Shown: positions 16,937 through 26,429 of the stretch, one piece after another
How positions within the stretch are numbered: the first letter of the stretch is position 1
How the letters are laid out: each line of letters begins with the position of its first letter
Origin: CAWINH01 sp963837425
GTDB lineage: Bacteria > Chloroflexota > Limnocylindria > QHBO01
Assembly: GCA_963837425.1 (NCBI GenBank)
Contig: CAWINH010000002.1
Coordinates: forward strand, 558,001 to 622,000
DNA length: 64,000 bases
Reading direction: 5' to 3'
Program-made: the position numbers and the translations under genes
Notes under the pieces: model-generated
Told to the model about the DNA's origin: nothing
Databases searched by the model: none
Seen by the model: only the letters and a program-made list of their open reading frames with translations

Positions 16937-18235
16937 ATGTCGACAGTCCGCCGTCGCGCCGTCACGATGCTCGTTGCGCTCCTGGCCGTGGCCACCTTGG
17001 CCGCGGGCACGTCGCCGCACGTCGCGCGCGCGGACGACCCGAACGTCAATCAAGCGGTCGCCCAACAGCGGCAGATCGAAGCGCAGCTCGCGCAGCAGCG
17101 CCAGCAGCTCCAGGACCTCCGACGCCAGCAGGCCGACCTGACGACCAGCCTCGCCCAGCTGGCTTCGGATCTCGACGCGGTGGGCCTGGAGGTTGCGAAC
17201 GCGCGGGCCGAATTCGATCGACTGTCCGCCCAGCTCCAGCAGGCGCGCAGTGACCTGCGTCAGTACGAGGTGCAGATCGACCACCTCGCCGCCAACCTCG
17301 TGGCGCTCTCGCAGGAGATCGACATCGCGCGGACGGAGCTCTCCAGCCGCGAGGCGCTTCTCCAGGATCACCTGCGGGCCGCGTATCAGCAGAGCCAGAC
17401 CTCCATTCTCGAGGTGCTCCTCTCGACCGAATCCTTCGGCGAGGCGAGCAGCCAGTTGTCCTACCAGCTCTCGCTCTCGGACGAGGACATCGCGCTCGCA
17501 ACGGAGATCCGGGACGCTCGCGACCGCCTGCAGGTGCGTCAGCAGACCCTCCGGGAGGGTGCCGCCTCGTTGGCCGACCTTCGCAACTACCAGTCGCAGC
17601 GGGTGGCGGCGCTCGACGAGCAGCAGCAGGCGCTCGACGCGGCCCGCAAGGTGCTGGCGGCGAAGGAGAAGCAGCTCAAGGACATGCAGGCGCAGCAGGA
17701 GCTCCAGCTCGCCGACGCGCACCAGCAGCAGCTGGCCACCGAGGCCGCGATGCTGGAGGCTCAGGCGGAGCTCGCCGGCCAGGAGCAGCTGGTCGCCTCG
17801 CTCAAGGAGCAGGCCAACGCGCTTGACATCGCCTACCACGGGCGCTTCGCGTGGCCCGAGGTCGGCGATTTCGTCGTGACCCAGGAGTTCGGCCGCACGC
17901 CATTCAACCCCTGGCACACGGGGCTCGACATGTCGTACGTGTCGCCGCACTGTGGCGGGCCGATCTACGCTGCCGCCGATGGCGTGGTGCTCGCCGACGG
18001 CCGCCCCAACCTCCAGTACGGGGACACCGCGATCGGAGTGGTGATCGGTGAATCGCAGCGGCTGCAGACCTGGTACTGGCACATGAGCCAGGAGATCGTT
18101 GACGTCGGGCAGCAGGTCCACACCGGCGACCTGATCGGCTACGAGGGCGCCACCGGCATCGCCACCGGCTGCCACCTGCACTTCCAGGTCATGCTCGACG
18201 GCGTGCCACAGAATCCACGGCTCTACCTGCCGTAG
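16937..18235 (+). CDS. EnvC/NlpD-like murein hydrolase with coiled coil and M23 peptidase domain
   Basis: The protein has 432 residues. A signal peptide (to about 33, ending HVARA) leads into a long Gln/Leu-rich coiled coil, residues 40-290, and then an M23 domain. Zinc ligands are present in HTGLDM (near 324) and HLHF (near 414), so the enzyme should be active, unlike degenerate EnvC. It is preceded by GCAGGAG. The penicillin-binding protein gene begins 71 bases downstream, forming a wall-remodelling pair. Confidence 0.9.
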   Translation: MSTVRRRAVTMLVALLAVATLAAGTSPHVARADDPNVNQAVAQQRQIEAQLAQQRQQLQDLRRQQADLTTSLAQLASDLDAVGLEVANARAEFDRLSAQLQQARSDLRQYEVQIDHLAANLVALSQEIDIARTELSSREALLQDHLRAAYQQSQTSILEVLLSTESFGEASSQLSYQLSLSDEDIALATEIRDARDRLQVRQQTLREGAASLADLRNYQSQRVAALDEQQQALDAARKVLAAKEKQLKDMQAQQELQLADAHQQQLATEAAMLEAQAELAGQEQLVASLKEQANALDIAYHGRFAWPEVGDFVVTQEFGRTPFNPWHTGLDMSYVSPHCGGPIYAAADGVVLADGRPNLQYGDTAIGVVIGESQRLQTWYWHMSQEIVDVGQQVHTGDLIGYEGATGIATGCHLHFQVMLDGVPQNPRLYLP

Positions 18236-18306
18236 CCGGCTGACCCCGGCTGGGTCGCCTCACCTCGATTCGACCGCGGGCCTCGCGTGCGCTACCGTAG
18301 CGGCCG

Positions 18307-21162
18307 ATGCATCCAGCCATGCAGCGACGCCGCCATCGCCTGATGGTTCGTCGCACCACCCGCGGGCGCGCGCCGCGGCGTGGGATCCTCGTCTTCCTGG
18401 CCGTCACGTTCGGCGTTTTCGGAATGCTCGTGGCCGGTTCGGTGGCAGCCACGGCGGGTGGCCTCCTGGCAGCCTACAACTACTACAGCACGGGCCTACC
18501 GGATCCCCGCCTACTCGACGACATCCAGCTCCCGGCGTCCACGTACGTGTACGACCGGACCGGGAAGACCCTCCTCGCTCGGTTCGAGTGCCAGAACCGG
18601 GAGCAGGTGTCCTTCAACGAGCTGCCGGACGACATCGTGAATGCCACGGTGTCGGCCGAGGACAAGACCTTCTGGACGAACGACGGGGTCGATTACTCGG
18701 CGGTCGCCCGCGCCGCTCTCGCGAACCTGAATGCGGGCGCGACGGTCCAGGGCGCGAGCACGATCACCGCCCAGGTGATCAAGTACGCGGGGTCGATCGT
18801 GCAGGAGCAGCAGGGCAACCAGCCGGTTGGCAGCGCCGCCCCGTCGACCGCGCTGGATCCCACGGCGACGAACACGACCGACTCCGAGGTCTGCGCGCCG
18901 CCGAACCTCACGTTCCTCGCCGGGCGCACCTACGAGGACAAGATCCGTGAGTTCATCCTGGCCAGGGAGGTGACCCAGGCCTATCCAGGGCGCGCCGGCA
19001 AGGAGACGATCCTCACCACCTACATGAACCTCATCTTCTACGGCAACGGCTCCTACGGGATCAAGGCCGCTGCGGCGAACTACTTCGGGATCAGCGACCT
19101 GTCGAAGCTGACCCTCTCCCAGTCGGCGTTCCTGGCCGGCCTCCCGCAGCTCCCCTCGGCGTATGACCCCTACTACAACAACAACGGGCCGGATCGGGCC
19201 ATCGCCCGGCGCAACGACGTCCTCGACGACATGTTCCGCGACGAGTACATCACCGCGTATCAGCGGGACCAGGCCAAGGCGGTGACCTGGGAGGAGATGC
19301 AGCCGCACCAGATCAAGTCCGTCCTAATTTGGCCGCAGTTCGACTTCCGCGTGCAGAAGGAGGCGGAGAGCATCCTCGCCGCGCAGGGCGTCGCGAACCC
19401 GGCCGACGCGGTCCGCACCGGCGGCTATCGGATCATCACCACCCTGGACTACGGGCTTCAGCAGCAGGCCAAGACCGACGTCGGGTACTGGGTGAACTGC
19501 CTGCAGGGGGTTCAGCTCAAACGGCCGCCCGACACGCCGAACAAGGCGTGCAACAACTTCAATGTCCACAACGGCGCGATGGTGGCCATCGACTCGGCCA
19601 CCGGGGAGATCCTCGCCTACGTCGGGAGCGTCGACTATGGCAACCGTGACGACCCACGCGTCCAGGGCCAGTTCGACGTCGCCGGGCTCGGCCTCCGACA
19701 ACCGGGATCGGCATTCAAGCCAATCACCTACAGCTCCGCGTTCCAGGCACGCGAGGCGACGCCGGCCACGTTCTTCGTCGACTCGGTGATCCAGTACGGC
19801 TCAAAACCGTCAACCGCCTACATTCCGACGAACGCCGACATCCAGGACCACGGCCCGCTGCTGGCGATGGACGCCCTGCACTACTCGCTGAACGTCCCCT
19901 CGGTCCAGATGCAATACCTGGTCGGCGAGGACACCACGGCAAAATTCGCCGAGAAGATGGGGGTGGCCAGCGCGGACTACATCAACAGCCTCGACCCCGG
20001 GCTGACCCTGACCCTGGGGTCCGTGCCGGTCAACCTCACGAACATGACGTCGGCGTACGGCGTGTTCGCGGACCAGGGCACGCTGCACCCCGCAACGACG
20101 ATCAAGGAGATTCGCGACCGGAATGGCCGGCTGATCTACTCCGAGAACAAGGACACCGCGCAGGCCACCCATCCGATGACCGCGGCCGAGGCCTATCTCA
20201 CCCACTGGATCCTCGAGGGCAACACCGATCCGCGCCAGAACGTGATCTGGGGCCACAACGCACAGCTTACCGATCCGAGCGGGGCCCACCGCGAGGCCGG
20301 GTTCAAGACCGGCACCACGAACGACTTCCGGGATGTCTCGGCCTTCGGCTATGTACCGAACGGACTGGTGGTGGGGGTCTGGATGGGGAACAACAACCAG
20401 GAGCCGATGTCGACGAAAGTCCTGGGCGGGCTGTTGAGCGCCGATGGACCGATGTTCCTGTGGCAGGAGTTCATGACCCACGCGCTGAACAAGCCCTGGG
20501 ACTGGAACGGCCAGCAGCCCGCGCCGGTCACCCACATCAGCCAGCCCAATGGAGTGGTGACCGCCAGCGTCTGCCGCTTCAGCGGGATGGCGGCCACGAA
20601 GGACTGCGGGCCGACGATCACGGTGCCCTTCCTCGAGGGGACCGTTCCGCCCCCCGACAACGTCCACGCCGACGGCTGCTTCGACATCGTGAAGGAGGTG
20701 CAGCAGGATCCCCGTCGCTCGACGTACTTCGTCCAGGCCGCGCAACGCTGGGCCGATCGCTTCGTGAACGACGAGCTCGGGGCGAAGGGCAGCTCGGGCC
20801 AGATGGGCATCCTGGGACCGGACAAGGTCTGGCTGCGCATCTCCCCGGTCTACGGCAACAGTGGCGTGGGGGCGCCGATCTGCGGGGAGGTGCGGGCCAC
20901 GCCGACGCCGACGCCCGGCGAGTCGGGCGGCCCGTTCCCGAGCGGGTTCTTCAGCTTCCCCGAACCATCGTGCCGTGGGCGGCACAGCTGCACTCCGCAG
21001 CCAAGCCCTGCCACCGGGGCCATCACGGGTGGGCCTCCGAGCACCGGCATCCTGATTCCGGCCTTCGCGCTGCCCACCCTCGTCGGCCTGGCATCCATGG
21101 GCGCCGGCGGCTGGCGCCATGCGCGCCGTCGCCTCCGACGCCGGCAGAGACGGACGCGCTGA
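18307..21162 (+). CDS. Bifunctional class A penicillin-binding protein (PBP1A-like)
   Basis: The protein has 951 residues; TACCGT (18293-18298) lies 8 bases before the ATG. A transmembrane anchor (about 24-50) is followed by the GT51 glycosyltransferase domain with SAEDKTFW, then GASTITAQ, and by the transpeptidase with SAFK (catalytic Ser, near 479), YSLN and FKTGTT. The C-terminus is unusual: a Pro/Thr-rich spacer, then PPSTG, a hydrophobic stretch and an Arg-rich tail, resembling a sortase sorting signal or a second membrane anchor. It makes cross-linked peptidoglycan. Confidence 0.94.
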   Translation: MHPAMQRRRHRLMVRRTTRGRAPRRGILVFLAVTFGVFGMLVAGSVAATAGGLLAAYNYYSTGLPDPRLLDDIQLPASTYVYDRTGKTLLARFECQNREQVSFNELPDDIVNATVSAEDKTFWTNDGVDYSAVARAALANLNAGATVQGASTITAQVIKYAGSIVQEQQGNQPVGSAAPSTALDPTATNTTDSEVCAPPNLTFLAGRTYEDKIREFILAREVTQAYPGRAGKETILTTYMNLIFYGNGSYGIKAAAANYFGISDLSKLTLSQSAFLAGLPQLPSAYDPYYNNNGPDRAIARRNDVLDDMFRDEYITAYQRDQAKAVTWEEMQPHQIKSVLIWPQFDFRVQKEAESILAAQGVANPADAVRTGGYRIITTLDYGLQQQAKTDVGYWVNCLQGVQLKRPPDTPNKACNNFNVHNGAMVAIDSATGEILAYVGSVDYGNRDDPRVQGQFDVAGLGLRQPGSAFKPITYSSAFQAREATPATFFVDSVIQYGSKPSTAYIPTNADIQDHGPLLAMDALHYSLNVPSVQMQYLVGEDTTAKFAEKMGVASADYINSLDPGLTLTLGSVPVNLTNMTSAYGVFADQGTLHPATTIKEIRDRNGRLIYSENKDTAQATHPMTAAEAYLTHWILEGNTDPRQNVIWGHNAQLTDPSGAHREAGFKTGTTNDFRDVSAFGYVPNGLVVGVWMGNNNQEPMSTKVLGGLLSADGPMFLWQEFMTHALNKPWDWNGQQPAPVTHISQPNGVVTASVCRFSGMAATKDCGPTITVPFLEGTVPPPDNVHADGCFDIVKEVQQDPRRSTYFVQAAQRWADRFVNDELGAKGSSGQMGILGPDKVWLRISPVYGNSGVGAPICGEVRATPTPTPGESGGPFPSGFFSFPEPSCRGRHSCTPQPSPATGAITGGPPSTGILIPAFALPTLVGLASMGAGGWRHARRRLRRRQRRTR

Positions 21163-21208
21163 CCCGAATCCGCTGGCGCGATTCGCCAGGCGTGCGAGAA
21201 TCGAGCGC

Positions 21209-22468
21209 GTGACGTCCTCGGTCCTGACCCTGATCCTGGCCGGCGGCGAGGGGCAGCGGCTCTCCGTCCTATCCCAGGTGCGCGCCAAACCGGGCGTGCC
21301 CTTCGGCGGGAAGTATCGGATCATCGACTTCGCGCTCTCGAACACCGTGAACTCGGGCCTCACCGACGTGGCGGTCCTGACCCAGTACGCGCCGCGCTCC
21401 CTGATCGACCACATCGGGGTGGGGCGGCCGTGGGACCTCGACCGAACGCATGGCGGCGTCTCCCTGTTGCAGCCGTACATGCGCCGCGGCCGCCCGCACG
21501 ATTGGTATCGGGGGACCGCCGACGCGGTGCTCCAGAACCTCGAGTACATCGAAGACCGCAACCCGGACCTGGTCCTGATCCTGGCCGGCGACCACGTCTA
21601 CAAGATGGACTACCGGCCATTCATCGCAACCCACGTGGCCAAGGGCGCCGAGGTCACCTGTGCCGTGCGTCCGGTGCCGGCCGAAGAGGCGCATCGGTTC
21701 GGGATCCTGGAGACCGACGATGAAGGCCGGGTGGTCGCCTTCGCCGAGAAGCCCGCGAAGCCGAAGGGGGAGCTGGGCAGCATGGGCGTCTACCTCTTCA
21801 GCTGGCCGACGCTGCGCGAAATCCTGTCGCCAGAGCGGCCCGACTTCGGCCACGACGTGCTGCCGTGGCTGCTGACCTGCGGGCGTGCGGTCTTCGCCTA
21901 CGAGTTCAAGGGGTACTGGCAGGACGTCGGCACCGTGGAGAGCTACTGGCGAGCGAGCCTGGACCTGCTCTCCGATGCACCCGAGGTCGAGCTCAACGAC
22001 CTGGCGTGGCTCATCTACACGAAGAGCGAGGAGCGGCCGCCGGCCCGGCTCGGTCCGGATGCCCGGGTGCTGCGGAGCATGATCAGCCACGGATGCGTGA
22101 TCGACGGAACGGTCGAGCGCTCGATCCTCTCACCCGGAGTCCGCATCGGCGCGGGAGCGGTCGTGCGCGACTCGATCGTGATGTTCGACACCCGCGTCGA
22201 GCCGGGCGCGACGCTGGATCGGGTGATCGTGGACAAGGAAGCCGTGATCGGCGAGCACGCAACGGTTGGCAGCGGGAACGACATGCGGCCCAACCTCCGC
22301 GAACCGGAGCGCCTGTACGCCGGCATCACGCTGATCGGAAAGCGTGCGCAGGTGCCGCCCCGAGTGCGGATTGGGCGCAACTGCCGCATCGACCCTGGCG
22401 TGAGCCGCGAGGACTTCGGCCGTCGGCGCGTGCTCCCCGCCGGTGAGACGGTGAGCCACGCTGGCTGA
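21209..22468 (+). CDS. glgC: Glucose-1-phosphate adenylyltransferase (ADP-glucose pyrophosphorylase)
   Basis: The protein has 419 residues from the GTG of MTSSVLTLILAGGEG; a longer in-frame start would overlap the PBP gene. The nucleotide-binding loop LILAGGEGQRL and AKPGVPFGGKYR are present, then WYRGTADAV and GDHVYKMDY, followed by a left-handed beta-helix with hexapeptide repeats from about residue 300. It makes ADP-glucose for glycogen. No glycogen synthase gene is nearby. The loop reads GEGQRL where most homologues have GRGTRL-like sequence. Confidence 0.92.
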   Translation: MTSSVLTLILAGGEGQRLSVLSQVRAKPGVPFGGKYRIIDFALSNTVNSGLTDVAVLTQYAPRSLIDHIGVGRPWDLDRTHGGVSLLQPYMRRGRPHDWYRGTADAVLQNLEYIEDRNPDLVLILAGDHVYKMDYRPFIATHVAKGAEVTCAVRPVPAEEAHRFGILETDDEGRVVAFAEKPAKPKGELGSMGVYLFSWPTLREILSPERPDFGHDVLPWLLTCGRAVFAYEFKGYWQDVGTVESYWRASLDLLSDAPEVELNDLAWLIYTKSEERPPARLGPDARVLRSMISHGCVIDGTVERSILSPGVRIGAGAVVRDSIVMFDTRVEPGATLDRVIVDKEAVIGEHATVGSGNDMRPNLREPERLYAGITLIGKRAQVPPRVRIGRNCRIDPGVSREDFGRRRVLPAGETVSHAG

Positions 22469-22517
22469 GCAGCCACCCCCGATCGACGCCTGGCTCAACG
22501 ACCTCGGGCTCGAGGTC

Positions 22518-23036
22518 GTGGCGGCGGGCGAGGGCGACAAGGACACCGTGATCAGCCGCGACGTGCTGCTCGACGGGCGCCGCCGGTTCGACATGCGAGT
22601 CACGGTCGCCTGGGTCGCGGGCGTGGGAATCTCGGTGTGGGCCTACTACGGGCCGGAGGCCACCGAGATTCCGCGGAGGGTGCTGCTCCGCATGCTCCGG
22701 GCCAATTTCGACCATCCGCTCGCCAAGTTCGCGATCACCGAGGACGATCGGCCGATGCTGATGACCGAGCTGCCTCCCGGCACGGGCGACCGCGATGAGC
22801 TTGGCCGCGCGCTGGCGCGAATGGCAATCATCGGTGATCGGCTCCTGGACGAGACGGCACCCGCGGTGGCGGAGCGCGGGCTGCTTCCCGACTGGAGTGG
22901 GCGGCAGAGCCGCAATGGCCCCCTTCTCGAGCGGTATGGGCCCGAGGTGGCCGGCGTGATGCCCAACTGGGAGCCGCCTGAGCCCCGTCCCGCGCGGCGG
23001 GGGCTGCTCCATCGCCTGTTCGGGCGTCAGCCATGA
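22518..23036 (+). CDS. YbjN-like protein of unknown function
   Basis: The GTG start used here gives 172 residues, but the frame is open back to a stop at 22452 and the extra residues (AEQPPPIDAWLNDLGLEVV) look like a genuine N-terminus; a CTG at 22461 would give about 191 residues overlapping the glgC stop. The body (MRVTVAWVAGVGISVWAYY, LLRMLRANFDHPLAKFAI) resembles the alpha/beta fold of YbjN / type III chaperone-like proteins. No enzyme motif is present. The stop codon overlaps the start of the next gene (ATGA at 23033-23036). Confidence 0.65.
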   Translation: MAAGEGDKDTVISRDVLLDGRRRFDMRVTVAWVAGVGISVWAYYGPEATEIPRRVLLRMLRANFDHPLAKFAITEDDRPMLMTELPPGTGDRDELGRALARMAIIGDRLLDETAPAVAERGLLPDWSGRQSRNGPLLERYGPEVAGVMPNWEPPEPRPARRGLLHRLFGRQP

Positions 23037-24994
23037 TCGCGCTGCGCCGCGTCGTGTCGCTCCCGCTCGGACTCGCGGTGGTCGCGATCCTCTGCGCGGC
23101 CCCGTTCGCCCCACCGGTGCGGGCGGCCGAGTACACCCTCGAGAGCGACGCCCGGTACACGGTCAACCCAGATTCCGGCGAGGTGGCGGTGAGCGTCGAC
23201 CTGCGCTTCGAGAACACGACTCCGAACCCGCCCGGCCAGTTCAGCGCGTTCGACTCGATCGACCTCGCCCTGCAGCCGGGCGCCAGCGGCGTCACCGCCC
23301 AGGACGCCGATGGCAGCCTGTCGGTGGCCACCGTGAAGCGGGCCGGCTACGTCGTGGCGACGGTGCGGCCGCGGGCGACGGTTCGCTACCAGGATGTCGT
23401 CGAGTTCACGCTCACCTACGCGCTCCCCGACGGCGCCAGCGCCGACGTCCGGGTACGACCGTCGGCGGTGCTGTTCGGAGTCTGGGGCTTCGGGACGAGC
23501 GGGACGGTGACCGTGGTGCTGCCGGGTGAGTTCGAGGTCCGGGTGGATGGCAGCCAGATGACCGCCGACCACCAGGACGGCTCGGTCGTCCTCACCAGTG
23601 GCCAGATCGACGACCCGGCGAGCTGGTTGGCGCGCATCACCGCCACCGCCTCCGCCGCCTATACGACCGTGTCCCGCGTGATCCCGCTCGACGGCGGGAC
23701 GGTCGATCTCCAGGTACGCGCCTGGTCCGACGATGCGCCGTGGGGCGACCGAATTGCGGACCTGCTGGTGCGAGCCATGCCGCTGCTGGAATCGGCGATC
23801 GGGATTCCGTACCCGCGTGTCGGCTCGCTGGTGATCATCGAATCGGTGCCCGATCCGACGAATCCGCTCGACGAGCCCCAGCCAGGGACGGCCGAGATCG
23901 GAGTCGCCTTCAATGAGCCCGACTTCACGGTCGTCCACCAGGCGGCGCACGTGTGGCTGACGCCGGAGCTGGCGTCCGATGCCTGGATCCGCGAGGGCTT
24001 TGCGTCGGCGCTCGCCGAGCGCGTGGCCCCGCAGCTGGGCGTCGATCTGCCATTCGACCCCAAGGCGCGAGCCGCCGAGCTCGCGGCAAACGCCTTCCCG
24101 CTCGTCTCGTGGGGGGTCGGCCAGGCGCAGCCGGAGCAGGACAACTGGGCCTACGCGGCATCCTGGGCTCTCGCCGATCAGCTGACGGCCACGATCGGTA
24201 TCGGGCAGATGACGCTCGCGTGGCAGCGGATCGCGGCCGGCATCTCGGCCTACGATCCGGTCGCGACCGAGCCGCCACCACCCGCCAGCGGGGCGGTGGC
24301 CGCGGTGGATTCGCGTCGCCTGCTGGACCAGCTCGATGCGGTCAGCGGCGCCGAGCTGTCCGACGTCTTTGCCGCGCAGGTGTTCGACACGGCCACCGTC
24401 GGCATGCTCGCGGCGCGGGCCACCGCGCTGCGTGATGAGCGCCGGCTGCTGACCGCCGCCGGCGACTGGGGCGTGCCCGATCCGATTCGGGCGCACCTCG
24501 CCGCCTGGCGATTCCCGGACGCGGAATCGGCCGTCACCGAGGCGATCTCGTGGGTCACGGATCGGGACGAGATGCTGGCCACCCTCGATGGGCTGGGCCT
24601 GGTGGCGCCCGCCCGGCTCCGGGACCAGTACCGTGCCTACGGCGGAGGGACGGAGGCACGCGCCGAGCTGACCGCGGAGCAGGCCGTGGTGGGCGCGTAC
24701 CGGTCCGCGGTGGACGCCGTGGCGACGCGGGACCGCTCGCTGCTCGCCCGCGTCGGGGAGGTCGGAGCACCGGACCCGGCCGAGCTGCTGATGACTGCCG
24801 CGACGCGATTCGGCGAGGGTGACCTGCGAGGTGCGGCCGATGCGATCGACGAGGCGTCCGCCGCGCTCGACCACGCGGCGCTCGACGGCGCCGTGCGCCT
24901 GGCATCGGCGGCGGCGCTCATCGGGCTCCTCGTCATCGGCCTGGTCATCGTGATCCGACGGCGTCGATCGACGGGGTACACTGCAGCGCCATGA
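23033..24994 (+). CDS. M1-peptidase-like membrane-anchored protein, probably catalytically inactive
   Basis: The protein has 653 residues. It has a signal peptide (to about 30, ending PPVRA), beta-rich N-terminal domains to about 220, then a gluzincin-like domain with VVHQAAHVWL and WIREGFASALAE near 301-325, and a C-terminal membrane helix (about 624-642) followed by RRRR. The order HxxxH then E-GFA matches M1-type zinc peptidases, but HExxH reads HQAAH, so the catalytic Glu is Gln. It may be a surface binding protein or pseudo-peptidase. Its stop overlaps the pncB start, implying coupled translation. Confidence 0.65.
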   Translation: MIALRRVVSLPLGLAVVAILCAAPFAPPVRAAEYTLESDARYTVNPDSGEVAVSVDLRFENTTPNPPGQFSAFDSIDLALQPGASGVTAQDADGSLSVATVKRAGYVVATVRPRATVRYQDVVEFTLTYALPDGASADVRVRPSAVLFGVWGFGTSGTVTVVLPGEFEVRVDGSQMTADHQDGSVVLTSGQIDDPASWLARITATASAAYTTVSRVIPLDGGTVDLQVRAWSDDAPWGDRIADLLVRAMPLLESAIGIPYPRVGSLVIIESVPDPTNPLDEPQPGTAEIGVAFNEPDFTVVHQAAHVWLTPELASDAWIREGFASALAERVAPQLGVDLPFDPKARAAELAANAFPLVSWGVGQAQPEQDNWAYAASWALADQLTATIGIGQMTLAWQRIAAGISAYDPVATEPPPPASGAVAAVDSRRLLDQLDAVSGAELSDVFAAQVFDTATVGMLAARATALRDERRLLTAAGDWGVPDPIRAHLAAWRFPDAESAVTEAISWVTDRDEMLATLDGLGLVAPARLRDQYRAYGGGTEARAELTAEQAVVGAYRSAVDAVATRDRSLLARVGEVGAPDPAELLMTAATRFGEGDLRGAADAIDEASAALDHAALDGAVRLASAAALIGLLVIGLVIVIRRRRSTGYTAAP

Positions 24995-26043
24995 CCGTGG
25001 AATCCGAAGAGCTGACGCCGACCGCCGAGCGTCCGCACTTCATGCCGGCCGAAGACGTGCTGTCGGGCGACACCGCGGACGTCTATTTCGATCGCGCCCG
25101 GATGATCCTCGAGGCGGAGCACCTCGATCCGGTCGTCACGATGGAGATCTTCGCCCGCGGGGAGGGGATCCTGTGCGGCGCTTCGGAGGTCGGGGCGTAT
25201 CTCCGCGAGATCATGGGAGACGGCCGCGACCTCGAGCCGGAGCCGGTCGTCGAATCGCTGGCCGACGGCGACGAATTCGGCTTCAAGGAAGTCGTGATGC
25301 GGATCTCCGCGCGCTATTCGGCGTTCGGGCTCTACGAGACGGCCATGCTCGGGATACTCGCCGCCGGCTCGGGGTGGGCGACCGCCGCCCGCCGTATCGT
25401 CGACGCGGCATCCCCGATCCCGGTCATCAGCTTTGGCGCACGCCACGTCCATCCCAGCGTGGCGGACCAGCTCGACTACGCGGCGGTCATCGGCGGCTGC
25501 GTGGGTGCCTCGACGCCGGCCGGTGCGCGGCTCGCCGGGCTGAGCCCCACCGGGACCATGCCACACGCCCTGATCCTCATCTTCGGCGACACGGTGCGGG
25601 CGGTTGAGGCGTTCGATCGCCACGTCGAGCCCGAGGTGCCGCGGATCGCGCTCGTCGACACGTTCAAGGACGAGGCGGAGGAGTCCCTGCGTGTCGCCGA
25701 CGCGCTCGGCGACCGGTTATGGGGCGTCCGGCTCGACACGCCGGCCGAGCGCGGCCGGGTCACGCCCGAGCTCGTGAAGGAGGTCCGCGCCCGCCTGGAC
25801 CAGGCCGGGCACGAGCACGTCCGGATCGTCGTCTCCGGCGGCCTCGATGTCGACCGCATCGGCACCTTCAAGCAGGCCGGGGCCCCCGTCGACTCGTTCG
25901 CGGTGGGGAGCGCAATCAGCAAGGCCAGCCCCATCGACTTCACCGGCGACCTCAAGGAGATCGAGGGGCGACCGATCGCCAAGCGTGGCCGCATCCCGGG
26001 CCGCACCGAGAACCCGCGTCTGCGGCGCGTCGACCTCGGCTAG
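24991..26043 (+). CDS. pncB: Nicotinate phosphoribosyltransferase
   Basis: The protein has 350 residues. TACACT (24977-24982) lies 8 bases before the ATG, which also overlaps the preceding stop (ATGA), so it may be both co-transcribed and separately transcribed. Recognisable blocks are SFGARHVHP near 148-156, TPAGARLAGLSPTGTMPHA near 172-190, LVDTFKDEAEE, and IVVSGGLDVDRI near 280-291 of the phosphate-binding face. It converts nicotinate plus PRPP to nicotinate mononucleotide in NAD salvage. It is on the short side for the family, as in the archaeal/actinobacterial type. Confidence 0.9.
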   Translation: MTVESEELTPTAERPHFMPAEDVLSGDTADVYFDRARMILEAEHLDPVVTMEIFARGEGILCGASEVGAYLREIMGDGRDLEPEPVVESLADGDEFGFKEVVMRISARYSAFGLYETAMLGILAAGSGWATAARRIVDAASPIPVISFGARHVHPSVADQLDYAAVIGGCVGASTPAGARLAGLSPTGTMPHALILIFGDTVRAVEAFDRHVEPEVPRIALVDTFKDEAEESLRVADALGDRLWGVRLDTPAERGRVTPELVKEVRARLDQAGHEHVRIVVSGGLDVDRIGTFKQAGAPVDSFAVGSAISKASPIDFTGDLKEIEGRPIAKRGRIPGRTENPRLRRVDLG

Positions 26044-26057
26044 GACTTCCGCGAGCG

Positions 26058-26429
26058 ATGTCCGGCGGCGAGACCGAGGGAGCCTACGAGCTCTTTCGTC
26101 GCGGCTCCCGACTCCTCGAGCAGCATCATGCGGGTGCGGCGGCGGTCGTCCTCGAGCGCTGCCTGGCCCTCGAGCCGGGAAAGGCCTCGATCCTCGAGGC
26201 GCTGGGACGCGCGTATTACGAGCAGGGTCAGCACCGGCTCGCAGCGGAGCGCTTCGGAGCGATCGTGGATGCCAACCCGCTCGCCGACTACGCGCACTTC
26301 GGGCTGGGACTCAGCCATGCCCGGCTCGGCGACCGTCCTGCCAGCCTGCGCCATCTGAAAATGGCCGCCTTCCTCCAGCCCGAGAACGCCGATTACCGGC
26401 GCGCCCTGGAGCGAGCGCAGGGCTCCTAG
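26058..26429 (+). CDS. Small TPR-repeat protein
   Basis: The protein has 123 residues from the ATG of MSGGETEGAYELF, 14 bases after pncB. About three TPR units are visible: the first helical pair around residues 8-40, then LGRAYYEQGQHRLAAERF (about 49-66), and LGLSHARLGDRPASLRHL (83-100). No signal peptide or catalytic domain is present, so it is probably a cytosolic protein-interaction module. Its TAG stop shares CTAG (26426-26429) with the convergent NUDIX gene. Confidence 0.8.
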   Translation: MSGGETEGAYELFRRGSRLLEQHHAGAAAVVLERCLALEPGKASILEALGRAYYEQGQHRLAAERFGAIVDANPLADYAHFGLGLSHARLGDRPASLRHLKMAAFLQPENADYRRALERAQGS

